Shown piece by piece: positions 1-8,121 of a stretch of DNA of 64,000 nucleotides. Within the stretch, counting starts at the first letter, position 1. Every line of letters starts with the position of its first letter. The DNA is from Paenibacillus andongensis (GTDB lineage Bacteria; Bacillota; Bacilli; Paenibacillales; NBRC-103111), in the NCBI RefSeq assembly GCF_025369935.1, contig NZ_CP104467.1, positions 4,657,001 to 4,721,000 of the forward strand, given 5' to 3'. Made by a program: the position numbers and the translations under genes. The notes beneath the pieces were generated by a model. It searched no databases. It had not been told where the DNA came from and saw only the letters and a list, made by a program, of their open reading frames with translations.

Positions 1-347
1 TCGCCAAAGTGACCAGCCATTTGTCTTCCACCGCTGTTGACATCTTCTGCTTTACAAAAAACCGCAAGCATTAAATCCTTCACTGTCATGCCTACAGATA
101 GTACAAATGCATAGTCACGATAATACGGCAAGAAATAATCTTTTTGCGCTTGCATAGCAAAAGCCATCCCAACCTGGCCGGCATATTGTCCCATTCCAGA
201 CACATGAAATGGTATTTTACCTGCTCGCTGCAGCATGAAAGCTCGCTCATCATATTTAGCAGCAAGATTCATGACTGTATACATACGAACGGCTTCGTCG
301 TCAGACAAACCTAGACTTCTATGTTTATATAATTGACCAATAGACAT
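1..347 (-). CDS. bkdAA: 2-oxoisovalerate dehydrogenase E1 alpha subunit (5' part)
   Basis: This is the N-terminal ~115 residues of the alpha subunit of the E1 component of branched-chain 2-oxoacid dehydrogenase; the gene runs off the window edge. The reading frame begins MSIGQLYKHRSLG and contains the family's typical 'FHVSGMGQYA' and 'YYRDYAF' segments that precede the thiamine diphosphate site, which lies outside the window. The ATG is preceded by AAAGGAGG at good spacing. It lies 109 bp downstream of the dihydrolipoyl dehydrogenase gene in the same direction, as in the bkd operons of Bacillus, where the complex makes branched acyl-CoA primers for anteiso/iso fatty acids. The pyruvate or acetoin E1 is less likely given the neighbour and the sequence. 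Confidence 0.85.
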   Translation of the reverse strand, partial: MSIGQLYKHRSLGLSDDEAVRMYTVMNLAAKYDERAFMLQRAGKIPFHVSGMGQYAGQVGMAFAMQAQKDYFLPYYRDYAFVLSVGMTVKDLMLAVFCKAEDVNSGGRQMAGHFG

Positions 348-456
348 GGAGGTTGCCTCCTTTAGTAATTTTAGGTACCACGTGAAATTTATTACCTGGT
401 CCTAGTACTTGACTCTATATGCTTATTATAAACGCAAATGTTTATGATTACAATTT

Positions 457-1881
457 TTATCCGCTAATTGCAATCCCATCGACAGCCAGCATCGCCTCTC
501 CTAATGCTTCCGACAAAGTTGGATGCGGATGAATGGTTTGGCCCACTTCCCAAGGTGTCGCATTCAGTACCTGTGCAAGTGCTGCTTCGGATATACTGTT
601 AGTCACATGCGGTCCAATCATGTGCACACCTAGAATGTCATTCGTTTCGCTATCAGCAATAACCTTTACGAAGCCATCAGTATCTCCGTATACGAGTGCT
701 TTTCCGATCCCTTTGAAGCTGAATTTGCCTATTTTCACTTTGTGCCCTTGGTCCACAGCCTGCTGTTCGGTCCAACCAACACTAGCTATCTCGGGTCTTG
801 TATATGTACATCTTGAAACGAGATGCGCTTGCAGCTCATGCGGAGTTTGACCAGCCAGATGTTCAGCTGCCAATATCCCTTCATGACCGGCCATATGCGC
901 GAGCATGAGCCCTCCAATAACATCGCCAACCGCATAGATATGTGATTCCGTCGTTTGCATAAAGCGATTCACACGAACGACACCTTTATCGATTTTTATA
1001 TCTGTATTTTCAAGTCCGATTCCCTCAATATTGGCGATACGCCCAACAGAAACAAGCACCTTATCAGCTGTTAGTTCAACGATCTCCCCTTGCTTGTCCG
1101 CTTGCAAAGAAACACCGCCTTCCGTTACCTTCACGGAATCAGGTAGTACTTTTGCTCCAGTAACCAAGTTAATTCCGCGTTTCTTAAACAAGCGCTCCAA
1201 TTCTTTGGAGATATCCGCATCTTCTAAGCTAACCAATCGTTTATCCAGCTCAACTATGGTAACCGCTACGCCAAAATCGCTCAGCATCGAAGCCCATTCT
1301 ACCCCAATCACACCGCCACCGACAATAAGGATGGACTTCGGAAGGCTCTCCATACGCAAAGCGTCTTCACTTGTTAAAATATGGGTACCATCGATCTCTA
1401 AGCCTGGTAAAGTACGCGGTCTGGAACCTGTAGCAATGATTAAATTACTCGATAAAAGCGTTTCGATATCCCCGTCTTCTTTCTCTACAGAGACGGCACC
1501 ACTCCGTGGTGAAAAGATAGAAGGCCCAATAATGCGACCATTGCCGTAATGTACCGTGATTTTATTTTTCTTCATCAGGAATTGCAATCCTTGATGCAGT
1601 TGATCAACAATTCGTTGTTTACGGTTAAGCACACTGTCAAACTTCACTTCAATGGACTCTGCAGCAATGCCATATTCCTCACTTTTCTTCATTGTTGCAT
1701 ACACTTCAGCACTCCGAAGAAGAGATTTACTTGGAATACAGCCTTGATGTAGACAAGTGCCTCCGAGCTTGTCCCTTTCCACGACAGCCACCGTTTTTCC
1801 TAATTGTGCAGCCCGTATAGCAGCGGTATAACCTCCAATACCACCACCAAGAACGACGACATCATATCTATGTTCACTCAT
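457..1881 (-). CDS. lpdA: dihydrolipoyl dehydrogenase (E3)
   Basis: This flavoprotein reoxidises dihydrolipoamide on the E2 subunit using NAD+. At 474 residues it has family length. Visible motifs are the N-terminal FAD Rossmann loop GGGIGGYTAA (about residues 12-21), the redox-active disulfide GGTCLHQGCIPSK (about 40-52), a second NAD-binding loop GGGVIGVEWA (about 187), the FAD motif YAVGDV (about 315), and the C-terminal active-site HPHPTLSE that supplies the His-Glu dyad. It is transcribed ahead of bkdAA, so it is probably the E3 dedicated to the branched-chain complex (LpdV type) rather than that of pyruvate dehydrogenase; the choice of complex is inferred from context only. Confidence 0.93.
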   Translation of the reverse strand: MSEHRYDVVVLGGGIGGYTAAIRAAQLGKTVAVVERDKLGGTCLHQGCIPSKSLLRSAEVYATMKKSEEYGIAAESIEVKFDSVLNRKQRIVDQLHQGLQFLMKKNKITVHYGNGRIIGPSIFSPRSGAVSVEKEDGDIETLLSSNLIIATGSRPRTLPGLEIDGTHILTSEDALRMESLPKSILIVGGGVIGVEWASMLSDFGVAVTIVELDKRLVSLEDADISKELERLFKKRGINLVTGAKVLPDSVKVTEGGVSLQADKQGEIVELTADKVLVSVGRIANIEGIGLENTDIKIDKGVVRVNRFMQTTESHIYAVGDVIGGLMLAHMAGHEGILAAEHLAGQTPHELQAHLVSRCTYTRPEIASVGWTEQQAVDQGHKVKIGKFSFKGIGKALVYGDTDGFVKVIADSETNDILGVHMIGPHVTNSISEAALAQVLNATPWEVGQTIHPHPTLSEALGEAMLAVDGIAISG

Positions 1882-1983
1882 TATGTATTTCCTCCCTATT
1901 AAGCGATTAATTCCTCATATGTATACACTTCTCTCTATTATATTACCCTTTTTTGGTTACCAAATCATAGTCTTATTTGTGAA

Positions 1984-2013
1984 TTAGACACACTAACAGA
2001 TTCAGAGTATGAT
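1984..2013 (+). promoter_or_regulatory. possible sigma-A promoter for the DUF2627 gene
   Basis: TTAGAC and TATGAT are separated by 18 bp and lie about 40 bp upstream of the start codon at 2051, in the divergent gap between this gene and lpdA. The match is moderate and purely by eye. Confidence 0.35.
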
Positions 2014-2050
2014 GATATAAAATAGGTATCACGCAAAGTAAGGAGCAGCT

Positions 2051-2308
2051 ATGAGAGCGCCATTTTATCGATTTATTGCCATTCTTCTTCTCGTTATCCC
2101 CGGTTTGACAGCCACCTATGGGTTCCTTGCCATGAAGGACGCCTTTTTCGCTCAATTCGATACAGACGGTCATATCCTGTGGGGAAAATTTATCCTTGGG
2201 CTTATTTTGTTTCTCCTCGGTGTTGCTTTTATTGGAGGATGGACGTTTTTCCGTGATCGGAAACGAAACTATGTGGCACCCAGATTTAAACCTAACCGCC
2301 GCAAATAG
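2051..2308 (+). CDS. DUF2627 family small membrane protein (YqzF-like)
   Basis: This 85-residue protein has two predicted membrane helices (about residues 7-27 and 46-66) joined by a short loop and ends in a very basic tail (FRDRKRN...KPNRRK), placing the C-terminus in the cytoplasm. The family is a conserved Firmicute protein of unknown function; in Bacillus the homologue lies beside the bkd operon regulator, and here it lies divergent from lpdA, so the association with branched-chain metabolism is kept. The ATG follows AAGGAG at about 7 nt. No catalytic motif is visible. Confidence 0.8.
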   Translation: MRAPFYRFIAILLLVIPGLTATYGFLAMKDAFFAQFDTDGHILWGKFILGLILFLLGVAFIGGWTFFRDRKRNYVAPRFKPNRRK

Positions 2309-2309
2309 A

Positions 2310-2327
2310 CCGAACTTTCAAGTTCGG
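2310..2327. terminator. short palindrome between convergent genes
   Basis: CCGAACTT-tc-AAGTTCGG forms a perfect short hairpin just after the DUF2627 stop and overlapping the 3' end of the convergent MraY-like gene. There is no clear T-run, so a terminator role is uncertain. Confidence 0.35.
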
Positions 2328-3217
2328 CCTAAACGATCTAACCAATGAAGGAACCGATTCTGTTCAATCATTTGCGTGATGGAACTCACCTCCGCTTGTT
2401 TATGAAGGAAGCCGATGACAGCAACAGTCACACATTGTGCCTCCCAAGGCAAGCTCAAGATGACTCCATAACCTAATGTAAAACCAAGCAGATTTGATCC
2501 GGCATCACCAAGCATCCCGAAGCCACGAATATCAAGGCTTAATAGCAGCAATCCACCTATGCAGACCGGGATCATTGGAAAAAACATTCGCATGTCCAAG
2601 TCTAAAAAATACAACCCAAAGAACAAAATCGCACAAAAACTACCCAAAAATGCTTTTAAAGAGCGACCTGGACGAACATCAAGCAAATTCAAGGTATTCG
2701 TCATCAGTATGAGCAGTATTAGCTCAACCCCCATCTGCCAGATGGGGGTTTGATCGTTTCCGACCGTTAATACAAGCCATGCGGCAATCGTTAGAGTGCC
2801 TAACGCCTTAACGGCTCCCATCGATAAAGTCTTTGACTCCATCCAATACCGGAGGTGTCCCTTAAGACCTTTTACCTCTTTACTGCCAATTAAATCATCT
2901 GTCCAACCTAATAAAAAAATAAATGTAGCAGCAAGGGTGAATACCCGATGATTCATTTCAAGGGAACTAAGTTCTTTCATTCCTGAAATTTCGCCCATCA
3001 AGCCTGAAGATTCTAACCTTGCAGCACCCTGAAGAACCAGTTCCTGCAGCCATAAGAGCAACCAAAGAACAACCCCCATCCCGCGAGGGATGGTATGGCC
3101 AAGATAGTTCGGCCCCACCTGCCCATGGGCCTCCAGAAAGCGCCTTACGTGCGGCAGCATCCACCACCCTGCCGCTCCAAGCACAATCAGATCGAAGATC
3201 GATCCGATGAGTACCAT
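2318..3217 (-). CDS. MraY/WecA-superfamily-like integral membrane protein, degenerate active site
   Basis: About 299 residues with many hydrophobic segments, resembling phospho-sugar transferases that load UDP-sugars on undecaprenyl phosphate. It keeps the 'GWTDDLIG' aspartate pair and the 'GDAGSNLLGF' motif, but the central loop, normally NxxNxxDGxDG, reads NTLNLLDVRPGR here, so catalysis is doubtful. The ATG at 3217 is chosen because GGAGAGG lies about 9 nt upstream; an upstream in-frame start at 3301 would overlap the glycosyltransferase by over 100 bp. With the chosen start the overlap is 31 bp, suggesting translational coupling. It is the third gene of a steA-glycosyltransferase-MraY-like operon; a role in envelope polymer synthesis or division is inferred from neighbours. 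Confidence 0.7.
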   Translation of the reverse strand: MVLIGSIFDLIVLGAAGWWMLPHVRRFLEAHGQVGPNYLGHTIPRGMGVVLWLLLWLQELVLQGAARLESSGLMGEISGMKELSSLEMNHRVFTLAATFIFLLGWTDDLIGSKEVKGLKGHLRYWMESKTLSMGAVKALGTLTIAAWLVLTVGNDQTPIWQMGVELILLILMTNTLNLLDVRPGRSLKAFLGSFCAILFFGLYFLDLDMRMFFPMIPVCIGGLLLLSLDIRGFGMLGDAGSNLLGFTLGYGVILSLPWEAQCVTVAVIGFLHKQAEVSSITQMIEQNRFLHWLDRLGRT

Positions 3218-3918
3218 ACCTGCTTCCTCTCCTTCCAGCGAGTTAGCAGCGTCAAACCAACCGCGGCGAACTGCCTGCCGCGGTGCATATATCCGTGCCA
3301 ATCCCGCCCCGTCTCCCGGTGCGTGATTGGCACGTCCAGCTCTACGATGCGCAGGCCATGCCTCACCGCATCGATCGTTAGCGCGACTTCCACGCCGAAG
3401 CCGCGCGCGAACCCCCCTAGCTCCCGCAGCCGATCAGCACGCACCGCGCGCTGTCCGGATAAGGGAGCTTCGGTCTTATAGCCGCTGAGCCGGTGAATAC
3501 CGCGGCGGGCTAAGCCCTTGACCAAGCCGAAGCCTGCTTTGGCGCCGGAAGGCGGCAGCTTCGCTATCGCCATGTCCGCTTCGCGCCGCAGCAGCGGCTC
3601 GATGAGGACAAGCGCCTCCCCGGCCGTAGCCTGCAGGTCGGCGTCAAGGAAGAGCAGCAGATCGCCGCGTGCCTTGGCGACACCTGATTGCAGCGCCGCT
3701 CCCTTGCCGAGGCGGCGATTATGCTTGACCAGCTTGTCCACCCAAGGCCAAGCAACCTCATATGTATTATCGACGCTGCCATCGTCGACCACAATAATTT
3801 CGTATCTCATCCCCGCCCCCCGAATGAAGTCAGCTTGATTCAAAAGATGTTCAAGAGTACTCGGAATCGTGCTTGCTTCATTCCAAGCTGGAATAATGAT
3901 GGATAGATATGGCTTCAT
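3187..3918 (-). CDS. family 2 glycosyltransferase
   Basis: The protein begins MKPYLSIIIPAWNEAS, the classic start of a GT-A fold family 2 enzyme. It carries the nucleotide-binding VVDDGSVDNT (about residues 40) and the metal-binding LFLDADLQ (about 90), as in dolichyl/undecaprenyl-phosphate glycosyltransferases. No long membrane tail is seen. The ATG at 3918 has GGAGGTG upstream and starts 4 bp after the steA stop; a longer frame back to 3960 would run into steA. The stretch 3230-3720 is visibly richer in G+C than its surroundings. The sugar and acceptor cannot be read from sequence; transfer to a lipid carrier handled by the next membrane protein is a guess. Confidence 0.85.
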   Translation of the reverse strand: MKPYLSIIIPAWNEASTIPSTLEHLLNQADFIRGAGMRYEIIVVDDGSVDNTYEVAWPWVDKLVKHNRRLGKGAALQSGVAKARGDLLLFLDADLQATAGEALVLIEPLLRREADMAIAKLPPSGAKAGFGLVKGLARRGIHRLSGYKTEAPLSGQRAVRADRLRELGGFARGFGVEVALTIDAVRHGLRIVELDVPITHRETGRDWHGYMHRGRQFAAVGLTLLTRWKERKQVWYSSDRSSI

Positions 3919-3922
3919 GGCT

Positions 3923-5077
3923 TCACCCTTCACCTCCAAGATTCCAAACCACGTGAGCAACTCGTTTCAAAATCCAGTGAAGCTGAAAAAGCCCTAAAGC
4001 AATAAAGAAAAGTGAAAGAAAAACAGTGGTGGCTGCCTCTTTCGTCCATAGATATGACTGCTTATACAGGGCTCCTATACTTTTGATATCAACCAAACGC
4101 GACCCTACCTTCATCCGAACAAGAAGTGTACTTCCCATGCCTTCCCTCCCTTTCTCCAGAAAATCAATCATGTGGGTATGCGCGCCAACCGTAACTAGCC
4201 ACTCCCCCCGCTGCTCAAAGGCAAGTAAAAGCGCCGCATCCTCACTGGTTCCGAAGCAAGGTAGTACATGCGCGAATAACCCTAATGCGTTCGTTCGAGC
4301 CATTCCCGGTGCTGTTCCATTAGGGTAGGCATGGACAATTAATTCCGCGCCGCACAAAAGTGCTCGATCTGTCACACTGTCCATATCTCCAACAATGAGA
4401 TCCGGTTGATAACCGCATTCCAGCAGTGCATCGGCTCCCCCATCAACCCCAATCATAATCGGCTTGACCTTTGAGATAAATGCTTTTGCGGCAAGCAAAT
4501 CCTTCTTATATCCCTTCCTTCTGGAAACAACCAACACGTGCTGACCCTCGCAATTCACCCTTAGGGGAAGTGGGGGCAGCGGCTCCATAACAGCTTGCTT
4601 CTCCCGAATTGCATAGTTTAATGTATTATCAATAAATTGCTCCAATAGCTTTGACGATTGATCATTCGCAAACTGCTGCAAGCTTATCCAATTCTCACGT
4701 GTAAATGCGGTACAGGGGATATGTTGATCTCCGACGATGATCCTATCCTCATAAATCGCAATTTCCTTATTCGATTGAAAAACTTCAAACGCAGACGACT
4801 CCACTTCCCAAATCGGTATATGCTGCTGCAGCAGCAACAGGGGGCCTTGGGTCGGATACGCGCCACTCATTGTTGGTTGGCAATTAATGATTGCTTTAAC
4901 TTTATGATCGATGAGTTCCTGTGCAATGACTTCATCAAGGTCACGGTGCTGTAAAACAACGATTCGGCCTGGCGGCAAATCACGCAGCAACACTTTCGTA
5001 ATCGCCCCTACGCTAATCTTCCCCTTGCAGAGCGGCAGCGGCTTCGAAGAAAACAATGACAACGAGGGCCAATTCAT
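3923..5077 (-). CDS. steA: putative cytokinetic ring protein SteA (thiamin pyrophosphokinase-like fold)
   Basis: About 384 residues. The middle shows a thiamin-pyrophosphokinase-like core, with GVDGGADALLECGYQPDLIV and GDMDSVTD (about residues 205-240), followed by a C-terminal membrane helix (about 352-372). This layout matches the SteA family, first described in corynebacteria as a divisome-associated protein controlling cell separation. In that group it is paired with SteB; here it is instead followed by a glycosyltransferase and an MraY-like protein. Start choice is open: ATG at 5077 (AAAGGAAAG upstream) or GTG at 5113. Function in a spore former is inferred from the family only. Confidence 0.75.
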   Translation of the reverse strand: MNWPSLSLFSSKPLPLCKGKISVGAITKVLLRDLPPGRIVVLQHRDLDEVIAQELIDHKVKAIINCQPTMSGAYPTQGPLLLLQQHIPIWEVESSAFEVFQSNKEIAIYEDRIIVGDQHIPCTAFTRENWISLQQFANDQSSKLLEQFIDNTLNYAIREKQAVMEPLPPLPLRVNCEGQHVLVVSRRKGYKKDLLAAKAFISKVKPIMIGVDGGADALLECGYQPDLIVGDMDSVTDRALLCGAELIVHAYPNGTAPGMARTNALGLFAHVLPCFGTSEDAALLLAFEQRGEWLVTVGAHTHMIDFLEKGREGMGSTLLVRMKVGSRLVDIKSIGALYKQSYLWTKEAATTVFLSLFFIALGLFQLHWILKRVAHVVWNLGGEG

Positions 5078-5207
5078 GATAGACACCGACTTTCCTTTCG
5101 TCTCCTGGCCCACTTATTTTATCCTTTGCCACTATATTCTATGTATATTTTCCCCATCCGATGGCAAGTATTGGGTTATATTCTTATGGAAAGGAGTTGA
5201 AACATCC

Positions 5208-5393
5208 ATGGAGCTAAACATGAGCGCAGACGAAGTGTTAGGCCACATTGTACAGCTTCACAACACCGGGGAGTCGTTAGCCAAAAAAAATGTGAAGAAG
5301 CTGCATCCTGATCTTATGAAAAACGCCCTGTATTACTACCCTAGCTGGGAACACGCCTTGCAGAAGACAGGAGTGGGCAATATCGTTCACTAA
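5208..5393 (+). CDS. small protein with homing-endonuclease-repeat-like helix motif
   Basis: 61 residues, MELNMSADEVLGH..., preceded by GGAAAGGAG at about 9 nt. The pattern of a helix, then HPDLMKNALYYYPSWEHALQKTG, resembles the small helical repeat that accompanies homing endonucleases and some DNA-binding proteins ('SW..AL...G' ending). A nucleic-acid role is plausible but unproven. It is divergent from steA and followed by a strong hairpin shared with the convergent gene. No other function recognised. Confidence 0.65.
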   Translation: MELNMSADEVLGHIVQLHNTGESLAKKNVKKLHPDLMKNALYYYPSWEHALQKTGVGNIVH

Positions 5394-5415
5394 CCATACA
5401 TAAGATTGCATACAA

Positions 5416-5451
5416 AGAGCTCCGAAGAGGATTTAACCTCTTCGGAGCTCT
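5416..5451. terminator. bidirectional hairpin terminator
   Basis: AGAGCTCCGAAGAGG-atttaa-CCTCTTCGGAGCTCT is a 15-bp perfect stem with a 6-nt loop between convergent genes. T-runs are weak on both sides (TTTG on the minus strand), but stem strength and position fit a shared terminator. Confidence 0.7.
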
Positions 5452-5476
5452 ATACGTTCAAGCGATCCTAGCTTCG

Positions 5477-5653
5477 TTATTCAAGTACTTCCCATTCAAC
5501 TTGTACCATGCGGTCTACCCATGTACGGATTTTTATTTCAATCGCACTTTCGATTTCTTCATCCGTCATTTCACCAAGTTTATATTCCGCTATTTCAAGT
5601 ACATCCTGCTTAACCAATTCGCCTGATACGGCTAGTTGAATTTGAATACGCAA
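5477..5653 (-). CDS. small acidic protein of unknown function
   Basis: 58 residues, (M)RIQIQLAVSGELVKQDV..., rich in Glu and hydrophobic residues, with a mixed strand-helix look. The start is taken as TTG at 5653 because AAAGGGTGAT lies 6 nt upstream; an ATG farther upstream (5707) has no ribosome site and would extend into an AT-rich leader. Conserved look, no recognisable domain. Confidence 0.55.
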   Translation of the reverse strand: MRIQIQLAVSGELVKQDVLEIAEYKLGEMTDEEIESAIEIKIRTWVDRMVQVEWEVLE

Positions 5654-5781
5654 ACCTATCACCCTTTTCTGATTACAGTGAAAATAATTGATAAGAAAAC
5701 TTTCCATTGCAGCTAGTCAACAGATTATTTACAATTAATAAGTACAACAATCAAATTTGCATGAGGAAAAGAGGAATCCTA

Positions 5782-5994
5782 ATGTCACGAACCCAAGCAC
5801 AAAAAAATCGCCAGCGAAGTTTACGCGAAGGCAAGCTCGATCCTGCTATCCATCGACTGCATTGGCATGGCGTCAACCCAGTAACCAAAACGACGCCTAC
5901 ACTGAAACAATTACTAGCTAAACAAAATCATAAACACAAATCAAGGAATTTGAACCATTCACATGGTGACGATTCCTTTTTTCATGCTTCCTAA
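5782..5994 (+). CDS. small basic protein, YqkK-like
   Basis: 70 residues starting MSRTQAQKNRQRSLREGKLDP and containing 'NPVTKTTPTLKQLLAKQNHKHKS', a pattern I associate with a conserved small Bacillus protein (YqkK type) of unknown role. Strongly basic with a His-rich tail. The ATG at 5782 follows AGAGGAAT at about 6 nt. It overlaps the convergent gene by 4 bp. Binding to RNA or ribosome would fit the charge but is speculation. Confidence 0.65.
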   Translation: MSRTQAQKNRQRSLREGKLDPAIHRLHWHGVNPVTKTTPTLKQLLAKQNHKHKSRNLNHSHGDDSFFHAS

Positions 5995-6236
5995 CGTTCT
6001 TGGATCGTGATTCCTTGTTCGGCTGCATAACGGACTAACGCTTCTCTTTCCGCAGGACGAAAGGTATAGTTACAGTCAAACCCGTTAAAGAACAGCTTCC
6101 ACTCCCTTACAACTCCATTATCTCCAAGCTCTAACTCAGCTACATATAAGGAATCAGGTTCATCTTCAAATTGAAGACCAATATGGAGTTGTACCTTCCC
6201 TTCCGTAATTTCTTGCTCACAATAGTCCATAATCAC
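5991..6236 (-). CDS. conserved hypothetical protein
   Basis: 81 residues beginning MIMDYCEQEI, with alternating strands (VQLHIGLQF, SLYVAELEL, EWKLFFNGF, CNYTF) and a short C-terminal helix. The likely start is GTG at 6236, 10 nt after AGGAGG; an ATG two codons in is the alternative. No known domain recognised. Convergent with the small basic protein gene. Confidence 0.6.
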   Translation of the reverse strand: MIMDYCEQEITEGKVQLHIGLQFEDEPDSLYVAELELGDNGVVREWKLFFNGFDCNYTFRPAEREALVRYAAEQGITIQER

Positions 6237-6364
6237 GAGTGTAGGTCCTCCTATTGAATTAAATCTTTTTTATTTATATAATATACTAATGCGCACAAGC
6301 TAAACAACGAGGTGACACTTTGATCACAGGTCAAAGATCCCTATACGACAATGCTAGTTTATGC

Positions 6365-6409
6365 TTAAGCTTACGTAGAAAGTTTTGCTAAAGCAAAACT
6401 CTTAGGAGG
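6365..6409 (+). repeat. SD-adjacent hairpin repeat, copy 1
   Basis: AAGCTTACGTAGAA precedes a perfect stem AGTTTTGCT-aa-AGCAAAACT (6381-6400), joined directly to CTTAGGAGG, the ribosome binding site of the gene at 6417. Near-identical arrangements precede folD, nusB, asp23 and accC (see findings). Confidence 0.75.
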
Positions 6410-6416
6410 AATTACA

Positions 6417-6683
6417 ATGGCATACGATCCGCAGGTAGTAGATGCAACAATAGTTAGTGATAACAAAAAAAATGGTCTTTTCGAAGTCGTTGTTTCCCTG
6501 AAAGACCGCAACAAATGCCGTCTTTTCTTCGAAAGAGATTCCGAAACCGGTATCGGCAAAGTGACTGATTTGAATAGATTGATGAAAGAACCTTGCCCGA
6601 TCTGTCGCAAAGATTACCTTTGCAACTGTCTTGACCGATACAAATATTCCATTGCGGATCAAGCGCTAACCTTCATAAAATAA
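6417..6683 (+). CDS. small protein with C-terminal CPIC...CNC cysteine cluster
   Basis: 88 residues, MAYDPQVVDATIVSD... The N-terminal two thirds look like a small beta domain; the C-terminal part has CPICRKDYLCNC, four or more cysteines that could hold zinc. The ATG follows CTTAGGAGG at about 7 nt, itself attached to a hairpin repeat. Followed by a strong terminator, so it is probably monocistronic. No family name recognised; conservation in Paenibacillaceae is likely but untested. Confidence 0.7.
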   Translation: MAYDPQVVDATIVSDNKKNGLFEVVVSLKDRNKCRLFFERDSETGIGKVTDLNRLMKEPCPICRKDYLCNCLDRYKYSIADQALTFIK

Positions 6684-6693
6684 TGGCATGACG

Positions 6694-6724
6694 AACCCCC
6701 CTAGCTAACTCAGCTAAGGGGTTT
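6694..6724. terminator. bidirectional rho-independent terminator
   Basis: AACCCCCCTAGCT-aactc-AGCTAAGGGGTTT is a GC-rich stem followed by TTT on the plus strand. It lies between the CxxC gene (+) and the end of the cobalamin operon (-), serving one or both. Confidence 0.75.
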
Positions 6725-6729
6725 CATTG

Positions 6730-8121
6730 TTATTTACGGCTTTGTTGATACTGCGTACAAGCTCGAATCCATTCCCTCACCATGTTCGGATTAGATGCGA
6801 AATGTAAATGTGTATAACCGGCAACAAGATTCCCGGTGAGATACCCGTCTGCTTTGGTTCCAAGCCTGCCCTTCGATTGAAAGGCAGCTTTCACATCCGC
6901 ACCCTCATTAACTTGAAAAGTTGAATAATGAAATTCATGGCCGCGAGCCTGTTCACCTTCGGACAGCAAGAAGTTTTCCTTTACACCTATAGTCTCTCGG
7001 TAACCTAAAGCTGCTAACTTCGTCTGCATGGTAACTTTTCCGGGGATCATGCCAACCATAGGAAATTCGTTTCCTGTCGTATCTACAATTTGTTCTGTGA
7101 GGAACATAAATCCACCGCATTCAGCGAGTGTTGGTATCCCTTCCTCAATTCGGCTGCGGACAGAGGCCTTGACCCCTTCTTCGGCAGCTAATCGCTCTGC
7201 GAATTCCTCGGGAAACCCTCCGCCAATGTAAAGTCCATCTGCATCAGGAGGAACCTGTTCACCTGCAAGCGGCGAAAAGAATACACATTCCGCACCTCCC
7301 GCCTCTAACAGTTCCAGATTTTCCGGATAATAAAAGTGAAATGCGGCATCTTTGGCGATCGCGATTTTAACTCGTTTAGGTACATCTAGTTGACCATTGC
7401 TTGTAAATAAAACAGGCTTACAATCTATTGGCTCTGCCGCGGCTAAATCCAACAAAAGGTCCAAATCTATATGCGCGGTCACTTTTTCAGCCAAAAGCTC
7501 AAAAAAAGGTCGGAGCTCGCCTCGCTCAATCGATGGAACCAGACCTAAGTGCCTTTCGGGAAGTTCAATGTTCGCGTCACGAGGCAGATATCCAAGAACA
7601 GGGATACCGCATTCCTGCTCGATAGCTTGCTTTACCATTTTATAATGCCCTTCGCTGCCCGCTCGATTGGCAATAACACCTACAATGTTATCGCCTTGAC
7701 CAAACTGCTGAAAGCCTTTCACGATCGCAGCGGCGCTTCTTGCCATGCTGGCAATGTTAACAATTAACACGATCGGAGCACCTAGAATACGACCTATATC
7801 CGCAGTACTGCCTTCATCGGTCAGCGGATTTTTGCCATCAAACATCCCCATAACACCTTCGATAATCGAAATATCTGACCCTTGGCTTCCTCGTTCAAAT
7901 ATTTCCTTCACCGCTTCACGCCCAGTCATCCATGAATCCAAGTTGCGTGAAGGCCTGCCCGTTACCGCCGAATGATAGGTTGGATCAATATAATCGGGAC
8001 CGCACTTAAATCCCTGAACCGATAGTCCTCGTTTCTGTAAAGCAGCCATTATACCGATGGTCAAGGTAGTCTTCCCTACACCACTGCCGGTGCCTGCAAT
8101 GACAATCCGCCGATCCATCAC
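6730..8121 (-). CDS. cbiA: cobyrinate a,c-diamide synthase
   Basis: This ATP-dependent amidotransferase amidates the a and c acetate side chains of cobyrinic acid using glutamine. The 463 residues show an N-terminal MinD-like P-loop (GTGSGVGKTTLTIG, about residues 10-23), 'FKCGPDYIDPTYH', and a C-terminal class I glutaminase domain with the nucleophile in 'TLAECGGFMFL' (about 335) and His in the last ~30 residues. It is the last gene of the cob operon and starts within the 3' end of cbiG (4-bp overlap). Later steps (adenosylation, cobyric acid synthesis, nucleotide loop) are not encoded in this window. Confidence 0.95.
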   Translation of the reverse strand: MMDRRIVIAGTGSGVGKTTLTIGIMAALQKRGLSVQGFKCGPDYIDPTYHSAVTGRPSRNLDSWMTGREAVKEIFERGSQGSDISIIEGVMGMFDGKNPLTDEGSTADIGRILGAPIVLIVNIASMARSAAAIVKGFQQFGQGDNIVGVIANRAGSEGHYKMVKQAIEQECGIPVLGYLPRDANIELPERHLGLVPSIERGELRPFFELLAEKVTAHIDLDLLLDLAAAEPIDCKPVLFTSNGQLDVPKRVKIAIAKDAAFHFYYPENLELLEAGGAECVFFSPLAGEQVPPDADGLYIGGGFPEEFAERLAAEEGVKASVRSRIEEGIPTLAECGGFMFLTEQIVDTTGNEFPMVGMIPGKVTMQTKLAALGYRETIGVKENFLLSEGEQARGHEFHYSTFQVNEGADVKAAFQSKGRLGTKADGYLTGNLVAGYTHLHFASNPNMVREWIRACTQYQQSRK

